A DNA stretch of 64,000 bases from Sporanaerobacter acetigenes DSM 13106 (GTDB taxonomy: Bacteria; Bacillota; Clostridia; Tissierellales; Sporanaerobacteraceae). The DNA lies in contig NZ_FQXR01000004.1 of assembly GCF_900130025.1 (NCBI RefSeq), positions 1 to 64,000 on the forward strand, in the 5' to 3' direction. Both the position numbers and the translations under genes were made by a program. Numbering within the stretch: the first letter of the stretch is position 1; every line of letters begins with the position of its first letter. The notes beneath the pieces were generated by a model. The model was not told the origin of the DNA. It made no database searches and saw nothing but the letters and a program-made list of their open reading frames with translations. This document shows positions 1 to 9,039 of this stretch, piece after piece.

Positions 1-2042
1 GTTGAACTTTGATAATCTGCACTTGATACTTGCTTAAGTGCTGATGCTTGTTTGTCAATATCTAAAGCATTGTATCTATCAACTAAACTTTGCAAGTCAT
101 TTATCAATGTTGATATCTCTATTCCTGAATGCTTTGTGTAATTCTTTACAGAGCTTAAATTATTTATTAGCATTGTAATAAATGTTACATCTTTAAGTGG
201 ATTTTCTCCTGTTGCTTCATTTACCATGTTTACTGAGTTCTGGAATACTACTCTTGTTGCTACTATCTCGTCAAATACTAACTTCAATTGGTCTAAAGTG
301 TATCCTTCAGTTGGTCTATTACCTACAAGGTCTACACTTACTGATCTGTCTCTTCCTGGTACCAATTTGCCGTAGTCAGTATTTTCTTCAATTGATAATC
401 CTAATACTCTTGCGTTCTTTTCTATTGCTGTCTTCATTTCATCTGCTGTTTTAGCTTCGTTCACTGCTTTAAGAGCTGCTTCCACTTCTTCTTTTGAGGC
501 ATTAGCTTTTACTGTCACTTTACAAGTCGCAATTTTGTTCCCGTCTACTGTTGTTACTGTAATTATTACTGTACCTGATGCCTTTGCTGTTACTTTGCCA
601 TTAGCATCTATTGTTGCTATATCAGTATTACTTGTTGACCAAGTTACATTTTTATTGGTTGCATTAGATGGCTCAACTTTAGCATAAAGTTGTATAGAAT
701 CATATTTGTCCAATACCAATATGATAGTTGTACTTTTATCTACAACACCAGCTGGATCACATATACTTACTCCTGTTACATTCACTGTTGGTGTTGGCTT
801 TGGTTCTTCTGGTGTTGGGTCTGGACTTGGTATATATCCTCCACCGCCAGTGGAAGTTCCTCCTGTTGAGATACTACCTGATGAACTACTGTCTGTTGAA
901 GGTTTAGTTTCAACTTTTGTTTCTGTACCTTTTTTCACTACCTCGTTATTTACTTTTACTTCTTCTGTGGCTACTAACTTTTCAATTTTCCCTTCTGATT
1001 TTATTTCTACATCTTTAGAATTTACTTCTATTTTTCCTATTTCTGCTCCCTTTTCAACTTCAATGTCTGCTTTTCCTACTGCTTGTATATTTTCAACTTT
1101 TGCTCCTTCTTTTACGACTAGCTTTGTATCTTTATTCAATACCAAATTTGGAATGCTTACATTGCCTTCCAATACTACTCTGATTCCACCTGAAGTCTTA
1201 TCAACTACAACTTGACCAAGTTTGGAATTCTTTATTTTGATACTATTTTCTCCTCCGCCCTTGATAACTGTTTCTCCATTCACTGCTACATTATCTAAAG
1301 TAACATCTCCATCTCCAATTCCTTCTGTTAAATAAAGATTTCCTTTAATATTAAGTGTTTTTAGTACTACATCAGGAGTATTTATCAATACATTCCCTGA
1401 ATAATTTTTGTTGTATTCACCTGAAACATTTATGATTTCTCCACTTGTATTAACTATTATCTTAGATGCTTCTCCTTTAGTTATTGGACTTTGAGGTCTA
1501 AAAGTATTGTCTGAATATCCACATAAAATTTCTCTGTCCTTCAGTATACTTACATAACCTTTTACATCATTACTTATGGACTCTGCATCTGCAAAATCAT
1601 TGGCAGATGATGATTGTTTGTCATCTAGTCCAAAAGCAATTCCTATGATTTTAGCTACTTCTTCACGGGTAATTTTTTCATTTGGTCCTAATTTACTACC
1701 TTCAGTAGCAGTTATATATCCTGCACTTATTCCCTTTGCTACTTCATCATAATACCACGATTTTTCTTTCACATCAGAAAAATTAACTGCAGACTTTTCT
1801 GTGTATTTCATCAATTTGTTGATTATTGTGAAAAACTCTGCTCGTGTAATATTGTTGTTTGCCCTAAATGTGCCATCTGAATATCCCTCTAGTATACCCT
1901 TTTCTGCTAAATATACTACATACTCTTTCGACCAATGGTTCTCTACATCTAGACCACCAGCAAATGAAACAATGCTACCTGTAAAAATCATAGAAAATAC
2001 AATTAGCATTGAGAGTATTTTTTTTACTGATTTCTTAACCAT
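1..2042 (-). CDS. SLH-domain surface protein with Ig-like domain (C-terminus beyond window)
   Basis: Runs off the left edge, so only the first 680 codons are present. The ATG at 2042 follows an AAGGAGG site and opens a signal peptide (MVKKSVKKILSMLIVFSMIF) ending near SFA. Three S-layer-homology repeats follow at about residues 28-195 (NHWSKEYVVYLAEKGILEGY and NITRAEFF type motifs). Next comes a beta-helix-like stretch of short valine/asparagine-rich repeats, a Ser/Gly/Pro linker near residue 400, and a BIG2 Ig-like domain (NVTWSTSNTDIATID) around residues 455-520. SLH repeats anchor proteins to pyruvylated secondary wall polymer, so the product is probably displayed on the cell surface. Its binding partner or enzymatic role is not visible. 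Confidence 0.9.
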   Translation of the reverse strand, partial: MVKKSVKKILSMLIVFSMIFTGSIVSFAGGLDVENHWSKEYVVYLAEKGILEGYSDGTFRANNNITRAEFFTIINKLMKYTEKSAVNFSDVKEKSWYYDEVAKGISAGYITATEGSKLGPNEKITREEVAKIIGIAFGLDDKQSSSANDFADAESISNDVKGYVSILKDREILCGYSDNTFRPQSPITKGEASKIIVNTSGEIINVSGEYNKNYSGNVLINTPDVVLKTLNIKGNLYLTEGIGDGDVTLDNVAVNGETVIKGGGENSIKIKNSKLGQVVVDKTSGGIRVVLEGNVSIPNLVLNKDTKLVVKEGAKVENIQAVGKADIEVEKGAEIGKIEVNSKDVEIKSEGKIEKLVATEEVKVNNEVVKKGTETKVETKPSTDSSSSGSISTGGTSTGGGGYIPSPDPTPEEPKPTPTVNVTGVSICDPAGVVDKSTTIILVLDKYDSIQLYAKVEPSNATNKNVTWSTSNTDIATIDANGKVTAKASGTVIITVTTVDGNKIATCKVTVKANASKEEVEAALKAVNEAKTADEMKTAIEKNARVLGLSIEENTDYGKLVPGRDRSVSVDLVGNRPTEGYTLDQLKLVFDEIVATRVVFQNSVNMVNEATGENPLKDVTFITMLINNLSSVKNYTKHSGIEISTLINDLQSLVDRYNALDIDKQASALKQVSSADYQSS

Positions 2043-2094
2043 AAAAAAACCTCCTTTATTTTTATACTATCTGTAGCTCATATTAAAACTACAA

Positions 2095-2150
2095 ATAAAA
2101 AAGCCACAATTATATAAGGAATTATTATTTCCTTAAATAATTGTGGCTTG
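2095..2150 (-). terminator. Intrinsic terminator after the DUF2294 gene
   Basis: Read on the minus strand, AAGCCACAATTATTTAAGGA pairs with its complement after a short AT loop and is followed by a run of T. It lies between the DUF2294 stop and the SLH gene start, separating the two transcripts. Confidence 0.85.
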
Positions 2151-2208
2151 TTTCCAGCTGCAAAAACTGCTTCCTTCCACCTGCCAACTATTCATTTTTT
2201 GACGCCTC

Positions 2209-2580
2209 CTAGCATACTTCAGTAGCCTCATTCAGCATAAAAACACAACATAAACTATTATTAGCTACATTACAATCCAAATAAAACGTTTTCACATCCC
2301 GCCCCACACTAGTTTCGATCATGTCTACAAGAAAATCTCCATACTCATCGGATATCTTTTTTCTTATGATTTGAACATAGCATTGCCCAATTTCATCTTT
2401 AGCCAAATTTTTTTCTAGAGTTGTAAGAAAATCTTCACAGTACACTAAAACTACATCTTCCATTATATAACCTTTCACAACACCAGGTCCCCTGCTAAAA
2501 TACTTTGACATAAAAGACTTAAAAGAATCTTCAATATGCCGTTTAGCATTGATATTATCAACACAAACAGGCCTTTTCAT
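2209..2580 (-). CDS. DUF2294 family protein
   Basis: A small soluble protein of 123 residues resembling the DUF2294 family, with features RGPGVVKGYIMEDVVLVY and TLEKNLAKDEIGQCYVQIIR typical of it. The family is common in Firmicutes and its biochemical role is not settled. I prefer the ATG at 2580 to the in-frame ATG at 2616, because a GGGGGG ribosome site lies 12 bases upstream of 2580 and the longer version would place that site inside the gene. The protein has several cysteines near the C-terminus (LDCNVANNSLCCVF). It appears monocistronic, with its own terminator. Confidence 0.7.
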   Translation of the reverse strand: MKRPVCVDNINAKRHIEDSFKSFMSKYFSRGPGVVKGYIMEDVVLVYCEDFLTTLEKNLAKDEIGQCYVQIIRKKISDEYGDFLVDMIETSVGRDVKTFYLDCNVANNSLCCVFMLNEATEVC

Positions 2581-2602
2581 AAGTTTTTCATTCCCCCCTT
2601 CC

Positions 2603-2770
2603 CTATACTCTTTCATTATAACTCAATATGTTGTTTATGGCTATACCATTAATAGTATGAATATGAATATTGCAATAAGTTAAATTGACTATTTTCTCTA
2701 GGGCTAAAAGCCTATCAGCTACTTTGAAACATTCTATATATTTTTTTAAATCCTTCTTTATTACAAACAT
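2603..2770 (-). CDS. Possible small ORF, 55 residues, unknown
   Basis: An open frame from ATG 2770 to TAG 2603 encodes a Lys/Ile-rich peptide (MFVIKKDLKKYIECFKVADR at the N-terminus). It ends just before the ribosome site of the DUF2294 gene, so it could be a leader or a decayed gene fragment. No ribosome site precedes the ATG and I recognise no family. The remaining DNA up to 2848 shows only AT-rich sequence that could hold a promoter. Confidence 0.2.
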   Translation of the reverse strand: MFVIKKDLKKYIECFKVADRLLALEKIVNLTYCNIHIHTINGIAINNILSYNERV

Positions 2771-2848
2771 GTTTAAATATTTTTAACACTTGTAACAAAT
2801 ACAAAAGATAACTTTCTTGTGTTTCGTTGCTTTTGATGTATTATAAAA

Positions 2849-2920
2849 CGAGCAGATAGCTATACTCTATCTGTTCGTTTTTGACTTTTGCGACAGCGAG
2901 ACTACTGTCCCTTTTGTCGC
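2849..2920. repeat. Composite palindrome T+C at the nagA stop
   Basis: Two adjacent palindromes. Module T (2849-2877) pairs GAGCAGATAG with CTATCTGTTC and has a T run on the plus strand, so it can act as a terminator. Module C (2890-2920) is a slightly decayed copy of the 29-bp palindrome found throughout the window. C ends 4 bp from the nagA stop codon. The same T+C pair recurs at 11945-12015. Confidence 0.85.
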
Positions 2921-2924
2921 ATAG

Positions 2925-4055
2925 TTATTTCCCTTCAATTATAGTCTTTTCAACATTGTATTCTGTATCCATTATGACTATATCTGCATCTTTCCCAATT
3001 GCAAGACTTCCTTTGGATTTTTCCAATTCCAATAGCTTAGCTGGATTTAAGGATAACATCTTTACTGCTTGAGGAAAATCCTGATTAGTGTTTTCAACTA
3101 TGTTTTTCAAGGCTATGTTTAAAGTAAGCACACTTCCAGCCAATGACCCACCGTCTTTCAACCTCGCTGCCCCATCTTTAACTATTACTTCTTGCCCACC
3201 TAATTCATAGAGTCCTTCCATCATACATCCAGCTCTCATAGAATCAGTGATAAGTACCACTTTGTCATTGCCTTTAACTTTTAGGAGTACATTGAAAGCA
3301 CCTGGATGAACGTGAATACAATCTGCAATCAACTCACATGTAATGTCGCTATTCATAACAGCACCTACTACTCCTGGCGATCTATGGTTTAGTGAAGTCA
3401 TAGCATTGAAAGTATGAGTAGCATGGGTTATTCCTTTATTTATAGCCTCTATTGCTTGCTCATAACTAGCACTAGTATGCCCCATGGACAATACTACATC
3501 TGAATTTGACTTTATTTTTTCTATAAATTTATAGTTTTCATCTTCTTCTGGTGCTAAAGTAATAATCTTTATAATGTCTAAATAATTTTTAACTAATTCA
3601 TAATCTGGTTTCATGATATATTTTGGATTTTGTGCTCCCATTTTTTCTTTGCTGATGAAAGGTCCTTCCATGTGAATACCCAATATTTTTGCTCCAGACA
3701 TCCCTTTTTTCATTCCCTCTTTTACATTATCAAAGGCCTTTAAAATGTCCTCTTTCCCCATAGTCATAGTAGTCGCTAAGAATCCTGTAACTCCTTTTGC
3801 AGCTATTGTCTTACTTATGGTTTCTAATGCTTCAATACTTCCATCCATTACATCTTTTCCACCTGCTCCATGTATATGAATATCTATAAATCCTGGCAGT
3901 ACATAATTTCCCTTTGCATCTATTTTTTCTTCATATTCATACTTACCTAGTTCTTTTTCATCTATTATATCTACTATTTTTTCATCAAATACAATAGCTT
4001 TGTTCTCAAGTATTTCATTTTCTGTCATAATCTTGCCATTAAAAATTACCTTCAT
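2925..4055 (-). CDS. nagA: N-acetylglucosamine-6-phosphate deacetylase
   Basis: Removes the acetyl group from GlcNAc-6-P (or GalNAc-6-P in aga-type clusters) in the cytosol. It is an amidohydrolase-fold enzyme with visible metal and substrate motifs: GFIDIHIHGAGG near residue 58, HMEGPFISKEKMGAQNP near 130, MGHTSASY near 195, ATHTFNAM near 213, and LITDSMRAG near 270. Its length of 376 residues is normal. I use the ATG at 4055 behind AGGTGG; a GTG at 4064 would add three residues. It lies 14 bp after the HAD gene. The neighbouring AgaS-like enzyme and tagatose-bisphosphate aldolase suggest the substrate may be GalNAc-6-P, which is an inference. Confidence 0.95.
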   Translation of the reverse strand: MKVIFNGKIMTENEILENKAIVFDEKIVDIIDEKELGKYEYEEKIDAKGNYVLPGFIDIHIHGAGGKDVMDGSIEALETISKTIAAKGVTGFLATTMTMGKEDILKAFDNVKEGMKKGMSGAKILGIHMEGPFISKEKMGAQNPKYIMKPDYELVKNYLDIIKIITLAPEEDENYKFIEKIKSNSDVVLSMGHTSASYEQAIEAINKGITHATHTFNAMTSLNHRSPGVVGAVMNSDITCELIADCIHVHPGAFNVLLKVKGNDKVVLITDSMRAGCMMEGLYELGGQEVIVKDGAARLKDGGSLAGSVLTLNIALKNIVENTNQDFPQAVKMLSLNPAKLLELEKSKGSLAIGKDADIVIMDTEYNVEKTIIEGK

Positions 4056-4069
4056 TTTCTCCACCTACC

Positions 4070-4723
4070 TTAAATATATTTATCCTCTTTTGGAAATAAA
4101 TAATCATTTATGTCATAAAAATCTTCCCATTTTAGATATTCTATATCATTTTCTATACAATACTCTTCTAAATAATCTTTTGCAAATAGGCAATCTGCTT
4201 CTTTAGCCACATGTACATCTGTGTGTCCATCTCCTATAAATATGACTTTGTCATATTCTTTTTTAAATTTTCTATATAATTGTACTTTTGAATCTGTGTT
4301 TTCTTTTATATTTTCTTCTTCGTAAAACTTTACTTTTATTTCATCACCATTGAAAATAAGTCTATTTGCATAAATGGGTATCCCTTCTATTCCATTTTCA
4401 TTAAAAAATGCTTCTATTCCATTTATAAAACCACCACTTACTACGGCTATAGGTATATTAGCTTTTTTTAAATTTTCATAAAAAGTTTTAAATCCTCTTT
4501 GGAGTACCACATCATTTTTTATATAATTCAAATATGTTTCTTCTGTGATTTTTAGATGATTGAATTCATGAATAGCTAAAGTTTTTAAGTCAATTTGTCC
4601 ACTATAGTACTGCCTTCTCAATTTATTTATATAGTTTTTGTCTCCAAATGTATCAAACAGCACTGTATTTGTGTCAAAAGTAGTTATTGTTCCATCAAAA
4701 TCGCATAATATTTTTGTACTCAA
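4070..4723 (-). CDS. HAD-superfamily phosphatase, MtnX/SerB-like
   Basis: A 217-residue cytosolic HAD hydrolase with motif I DFDGT at residues 8-12 carrying the nucleophile Asp, motif II VVSGGF near residue 100, and motif III/IV FIGDGHTDVHVA near 162. The overall layout matches the HAD-IB group, which includes phosphoserine phosphatase and MtnX (HK-MTPenyl-1-P phosphatase). Placement directly upstream of nagA suggests a sugar-phosphate or housekeeping role, but the substrate cannot be read from sequence. The terminator at 4801-4854 suggests it starts a separate transcript with nagA. Confidence 0.85.
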   Translation of the reverse strand: MSTKILCDFDGTITTFDTNTVLFDTFGDKNYINKLRRQYYSGQIDLKTLAIHEFNHLKITEETYLNYIKNDVVLQRGFKTFYENLKKANIPIAVVSGGFINGIEAFFNENGIEGIPIYANRLIFNGDEIKVKFYEEENIKENTDSKVQLYRKFKKEYDKVIFIGDGHTDVHVAKEADCLFAKDYLEEYCIENDIEYLKWEDFYDINDYLFPKEDKYI

Positions 4724-4800
4724 TTTTTTGCCTCCTAAAATGACTAATTATATATCAAAATATACAAATTCCTAATCACTTTATTTTAACATAATTTTTA

Positions 4801-4854
4801 AAAAACATCACCAATATACCATTTTTAATAACTTTGACATATTGGTGATGTTTG
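4801..4854 (-). terminator. Terminator after the PfkB kinase gene
   Basis: On the minus strand AACATCACCAATAT pairs with ATATTGGTGATGTT and is followed by TTTTTT. It begins at the kinase stop codon and separates the PTS operon from the HAD-nagA pair. Confidence 0.85.
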
Positions 4855-5787
4855 TTATATTTTCATCTTTTCTACCCTTATTTCATCCATGAGTTTTTTT
4901 ACATTATTCATACTAATTTTCCCAGTCTCTGCCTCCATTGCATTAGCAGTACCGCAAGCAGCTGCAATTCTTAATACAGTTTCAAAATCATATTCTCTAA
5001 GTATTGACACAGCAAATCCAGCTACCATTGAATCCCCTGAACCAACTGGGTTTACAGTCTTTATATTTGGAACCTTCACCTTATAAGCATAGTTCTCAAA
5101 AAAAGCCATTGCTCCTTCACTTCCAAGTGAAATCACTATTATCTCTACATTCTTATTTAGCAAATTTTTAGCTGCTTGAATTGCATCATTCTCATTAGTA
5201 ATAGTAAATCCCATAATATTTTCAAGTTCTTCTTTATTTGGCTTTATCAAAAAAGGAGCTGCTTCAATTCCTAGCTTTAAAGCTTCTCCACTTGTATCAA
5301 GAATAAATTTTTTACCCTGCTTTTTAGCAATTTTTATTAATTCTCTATAAGTATTAGCTGCTAATCCTTTAGGTAAACTTCCAGAAGCACTTATTACTTC
5401 ACAGTTTTTTATTTTATTTTTATATAGTTCATAAAAAGCTAAATTTTCACTTTCAGATACATATGGTCCATTTTCTAAAATTTCTGTTTGACTTCCATCA
5501 TCCGATAATATAGAAAGGCAGCTCCTCGTTTCCCCATCAATAGCGATAAAGTCGTGTTTTATATTTCTACTGTCTAACTCATCTTCAATATATTCCCCAC
5601 CTTTACCTCCCAGAAATCCTATAGCCATTACTGGTTCATCAAAAGATTTAATAACTTTAGTCACATTTAATCCTTTTCCCCCAGGAGTGTATTGCACTTC
5701 TTTAGCCCTAAATATTTTACCTTTTTCAAAACCATCAACTAAATATCTCCTGTCAATAGAAGGGTTTAAGGTTATAGTTAAAATCAA
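4855..5787 (-). CDS. PfkB-family kinase, tagatose-6-phosphate kinase / 1-phosphofructokinase type
   Basis: Phosphorylates a ketohexose phosphate. The family includes LacC (tagatose-6-P to tagatose-1,6-bisP) and FruK. Visible are LNPSIDR at the N-terminus, the TPGGKGLNVTKV substrate motif near residue 34, and the PfkB signature with catalytic Asp in NPVGSGDSMVAGFA near 250. The 310-residue length is typical. Because the next upstream gene is a tagatose-bisphosphate aldolase of KbaY/GatY type, a LacC role is more likely than FruK. The start is TTG 5787 behind AAAGGAGGGG. The gene is 30 bp downstream of the aldolase in the same operon. Confidence 0.88.
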   Translation of the reverse strand: MILTITLNPSIDRRYLVDGFEKGKIFRAKEVQYTPGGKGLNVTKVIKSFDEPVMAIGFLGGKGGEYIEDELDSRNIKHDFIAIDGETRSCLSILSDDGSQTEILENGPYVSESENLAFYELYKNKIKNCEVISASGSLPKGLAANTYRELIKIAKKQGKKFILDTSGEALKLGIEAAPFLIKPNKEELENIMGFTITNENDAIQAAKNLLNKNVEIIVISLGSEGAMAFFENYAYKVKVPNIKTVNPVGSGDSMVAGFAVSILREYDFETVLRIAAACGTANAMEAETGKISMNNVKKLMDEIRVEKMKI

Positions 5788-5817
5788 TTCTAATCCCCTC
5801 CTTTCATATTAGAGTAT

Positions 5818-6672
5818 TTATGCTTTATTCTTACTTCCGCAGATTTCAATTTTATTCATAACCACTTGTTTTATCGCGTTCTTACCAGGAGTTAAATATT
5901 TTCGTGGATCATTAGCCATTGGATTCTCTAAAAAGTATTCCTTTATACTATCAGCAAATGGTATTTTTAACTCAGTAGCTATATTAACTTTACAAATACC
6001 TAATTCTATAGCCTTTCTTGTGTCTTCTGGAGACACTCCCGAAGCTCCATGGAGTACCAATGGTATATCAATTATCTTTCTAATATTTGCAAGCCTTTCA
6101 AAGTCCAATTTAGGCTTTAGTTTATATAAGCCATGAGCAGTACCAATAGCTATTGCAAGAGAATCTATATTAGTTTTCTTTACAAAATCTAATGCCATGT
6201 CAGGAACAGTCAATAGTGCCTTCGCGGCATCAACATTTCTTTCATCTTCTTGTCCGCCCACTGTGCCTAATTCTGCTTCTACAGTTACACCCTGCTTATG
6301 AGCAAACTCTACTACATCTCTTGTTACTTTTATATTATCCTCATATTGTTTCAGTGAAGCATCTATCATAACAGATTTAAACCCAGCTCCTATACATTCT
6401 TCTAAAAAATTTATATCGGAGCAATGGTCTAAATGCAAAGCAACTGGAATATTATGCTTTTTTGCACCTACCCTTGCCATTGCAACCAAATAATCCATTC
6501 CCGCATAATCTACAGTGCCTGGAGTTGCTGCAATTATTACAGGAGATTTCATTTCACATGCACCTTCCAACACAGCTTGCATGGTTTCTAAATTGTGTAT
6601 ATTAAAAGCTGGAACTGCATATCTGTTCTTTTTTGCATCTAATAATATTTCTTTTGTTGAAATAATATCCAT
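5818..6672 (-). CDS. Class II tagatose-1,6-bisphosphate aldolase (KbaY/GatY type)
   Basis: Splits tagatose-1,6-bisphosphate into DHAP and glyceraldehyde-3-phosphate. The sequence follows E. coli KbaY closely in many places: AVPAFNIHNLETMQAV, LHLDHC (zinc ligand region), SVMIDASL, VEAELGTVGGQED, AIGTAHGLY, LVLHGASGV, KVNIATELKI and a C-terminal NKIEICGSKNK. Its length of 284 residues matches. Fructose-bisphosphate aldolases of the same fold are the main alternative, but the AFNIHN and KVNIATELKI wording favours the tagatose group. It lies between the PTS EIIA gene (5 bp gap) and the PfkB kinase. Confidence 0.9.
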   Translation of the reverse strand: MDIISTKEILLDAKKNRYAVPAFNIHNLETMQAVLEGACEMKSPVIIAATPGTVDYAGMDYLVAMARVGAKKHNIPVALHLDHCSDINFLEECIGAGFKSVMIDASLKQYEDNIKVTRDVVEFAHKQGVTVEAELGTVGGQEDERNVDAAKALLTVPDMALDFVKKTNIDSLAIAIGTAHGLYKLKPKLDFERLANIRKIIDIPLVLHGASGVSPEDTRKAIELGICKVNIATELKIPFADSIKEYFLENPMANDPRKYLTPGKNAIKQVVMNKIEICGSKNKA

Positions 6673-6677
6673 ATCAT

Positions 6678-7142
6678 CTAACTCTCCTTATCAAACATCA
6701 ATTTATTCTTTATTATTTCTACAATTTCATCTACTTTGTCAGAAGAAATTATTCTATCTATTACATCATTATCTTGTAAAAGAATCATAGCTTCAGATAG
6801 TACTTTCAAATGAGACTCATTATCTGAGGCGCCTAATACAAATACTAATTTAACAGGATCCTTGTCATCAACATTGAAAATTACACCTTCCTTAAAAACA
6901 GCAAGACTCATGCACATAGATTTGACACCATCTTCTGGTCTACCATGAAACAATGCAATTCCAGGTGCTATAACAATATATGGGCCATATTTTTCTACAG
7001 ACTCTATCATAGCATCAACATATTTGCCCTCAATCTTATCTGTATCTATTAATGGCTGTCCTGCAATTTTCCCAGCTTCTTTCCAATCTTTAGCTTCAGA
7101 ACAAATTTTAATAGTTTCTTCATTTAACAAATCCAATAACAA
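6678..7142 (-). CDS. PTS EIIA component, ascorbate/mannitol-type (EIIA-2 fold)
   Basis: A cytosolic phosphocarrier that passes phosphate from HPr to EIIB. The phosphorylated histidine is expected in APGIALFHGRPEDGV near residue 90, matching the APGIAxPHxRPEDG pattern of UlaC/SgaA proteins. The length of about 154 residues is normal. A GTG at 7151 lies inside the AAGGAG ribosome site, so I prefer TTG 7142, eight bases after that site. It follows the EIIC gene after a 146-bp spacer holding a hairpin and precedes the aldolase. Confidence 0.85.
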   Translation of the reverse strand: MLLDLLNEETIKICSEAKDWKEAGKIAGQPLIDTDKIEGKYVDAMIESVEKYGPYIVIAPGIALFHGRPEDGVKSMCMSLAVFKEGVIFNVDDKDPVKLVFVLGASDNESHLKVLSEAMILLQDNDVIDRIISSDKVDEIVEIIKNKLMFDKES

Positions 7143-7226
7143 TAATATCACTCCTTGGTTAATTTCATAATTTCATAAATATAATCTGGTTTTATAGTCC
7201 AATTGATATAATATTACAATTATCAT

Positions 7227-7264
7227 TTAGGCCCTTGTTCAATCTTAAATCAAACAAGGGTCTA
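7227..7264. other. Intercistronic hairpin in the PTS operon
   Basis: AGGCCCTTGTT pairs with AACAAGGGTCT across a 13-base loop between the EIIC and EIIA genes. No T run follows on the minus strand, so it is more likely a processing or stability element than a terminator. Confidence 0.5.
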
Positions 7265-7288
7265 AAGTTAAATATTAATTCTAAAATA

Positions 7289-8638
7289 CTATAAAGTTGC
7301 AGCTTTTTCTTTGTTTTTTTGATAACGTAACTCTAAATAACTAACTAATATATATACTGAAATAATAACTAGTATTCCAATGGTCGGATTCTTCAACAAC
7401 AACATCAATACCATTATATCTATACAATCATGACCTACTCCAACAACACCTATTGCAGAAAAATCAAATATTGTATAGAGAAAACCTGACAAAAAGATTA
7501 ATAAAAAGCCATATGTTAAACCAGAAATCACTGAACCTCTTCGGCCCCCAGTAGAATTACCCATTATACCTGCAACTCCACCTGTAAAAAATGCACCAAT
7601 TATTGACACTAAAGGAGTAACTTTAAATACAGCTGAACTTACAAACATACCAATTATCATTCCTACAATTGCTGTAACAAATCCTATCATCAATGAATTA
7701 GGAGCAAATCCAAATAATGCCGGAACATCTAATGCAGGTATAGCACCAGGAACAAGCCTATCAGCAATACCTTTAAAAGCAGGAACCAATTCCCCTAAAA
7801 ACATACGTACACCTTGTAAAAGTATAAGTACACCAGCTGCAAACCCCATTGCTTTTAATAATCCGAAAACAATAAAATTTTGATTGCCAGCATACTCTGA
7901 AACTACCTTTGGACCAGCTGCAATTACAACTATTAGGTAAAAAATTGTCATAACTAGTGAAACTGACACAGATGTATCTTTGAAAAAGTCTAATGATTCA
8001 GGTAATTTTATATCTTCAGCAGATTTTGATTTATCACCCAACAATTTACCCACTTGTGCAGATGCAGTTGTACCTAATGTAGTTAAATGTCCCATTGCTA
8101 TACTATTAGTTCCAGTTATATTCCTAACCATAGGTTGAGCAATAGCAGGCAATAAAGTAAGAATTATTCCTTGCAAAAGAGAACCAAGTATTATAATCAT
8201 AGGTTCGCTAAATTTTGCAACGTATAAGCTATAAGAAAGTGCTACCGACGAAATCCACATCATATGTCCAGTTAAAAAGATATATTTTAGAGGTGTAATC
8301 CTTGCTAATAATACATTTACTAAAAATCCAATAGCCATAATTAATGCACTAGTAGAAGCTATTATAGGGACAGATGTTTGCATAGCACCTACCACTGCTT
8401 CAGATGAGGTTGCAAATCCAGATAAATTGAAAACCTTAGTAAACAAATCAACAAATGGTAAAATTTCCGAAACAATCAAACCTGCTCCAGCTGATAATAC
8501 CAACATTCCTAATGCTGTTTTTAAAGATCCAGCAAATACTTGTCCAGCTGATTTTTTTTGAAGCATCAGTCCAATCATTGCTATAATTCCAAGTATCATA
8601 GCTGGTGTACCTAGAATATCTAGTATTAAACTCAACAT
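7289..8638 (-). CDS. PTS EIIC membrane component, ascorbate (UlaA/SgaT) family
   Basis: The sugar-translocating membrane subunit of 449 residues, with about ten or more hydrophobic helices. Several segments match the UlaA family: LTGHMMW near residue 120, DIKLPESLDFFKD near 215, LQGVRMFLGELVPAFKGIADR near 280 and APNSLMIGF near 310. The UlaA family contains the ascorbate transporter, but related members carry other sugars. Here the surrounding genes encode an amino-sugar/tagatose pathway, not ascorbate catabolism, so the substrate is probably GalNAc, galactosamine or a relative (inference). ATG 8638 follows GGAGGGGA, and the gene is 18 bp from EIIB. Confidence 0.9.
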   Translation of the reverse strand: MLSLILDILGTPAMILGIIAMIGLMLQKKSAGQVFAGSLKTALGMLVLSAGAGLIVSEILPFVDLFTKVFNLSGFATSSEAVVGAMQTSVPIIASTSALIMAIGFLVNVLLARITPLKYIFLTGHMMWISSVALSYSLYVAKFSEPMIIILGSLLQGIILTLLPAIAQPMVRNITGTNSIAMGHLTTLGTTASAQVGKLLGDKSKSAEDIKLPESLDFFKDTSVSVSLVMTIFYLIVVIAAGPKVVSEYAGNQNFIVFGLLKAMGFAAGVLILLQGVRMFLGELVPAFKGIADRLVPGAIPALDVPALFGFAPNSLMIGFVTAIVGMIIGMFVSSAVFKVTPLVSIIGAFFTGGVAGIMGNSTGGRRGSVISGLTYGFLLIFLSGFLYTIFDFSAIGVVGVGHDCIDIMVLMLLLKNPTIGILVIISVYILVSYLELRYQKNKEKAATL

Positions 8639-8656
8639 TTTATTTTCCCCTCCATA

Positions 8657-8932
8657 TTATTTATTTTTTTCAAAATAAGCTGATAGCTTATCCTTAACTT
8701 CTTTTTCATCAACAATATTATCAATAAATATAACATTGTCCTGTCCTTCAAAATTCTTTTTAAATCCACTTGTAGTTACAATTAAATCTGCATTTCTTCC
8801 TTTTACTGTTCCCATGTCCCAATGTTCAATATTGCATTTAATCCCCAATTCCTTCATTACATTATCGACTGTTATTTTTAATATTAAACTAGAACCTACA
8901 CCTAAACCACATACTGTTACTATGTGTAGCAT
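8657..8932 (-). CDS. PTS EIIB component, ascorbate (UlaB/SgaB) family
   Basis: A 91-residue cytosolic phosphocarrier. The phosphocysteine is the Cys in VTVCGLGVGSSLILK near residue 8, which forms the expected CGxGxGSS P-loop. The remainder fits the lactose/cellobiose-like EIIB fold (ADLIVTTSGFKK). It passes phosphate from EIIA to sugar entering through the adjacent EIIC. ATG 8932 sits behind GAGGGGGG. Confidence 0.9.
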   Translation of the reverse strand: MLHIVTVCGLGVGSSLILKITVDNVMKELGIKCNIEHWDMGTVKGRNADLIVTTSGFKKNFEGQDNVIFIDNIVDEKEVKDKLSAYFEKNK

Positions 8933-9039
8933 TTTACTTCCCCCTCTACATTTATTATTCTATTTAAATCAAGTTAATAGATTATCTTGGACCTCCTTTC
9001 CCCAAATAATATCAAGTATCTTTTAAATATATTGAATTT

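Noticed and set aside
706-1215. Plus-strand 169-residue ORF
   Set aside because: Antisense shadow of the SLH/Ig-like surface protein. Its Ser/Thr/Phe-rich composition reflects the Lys/Glu/Val coding on the other strand.
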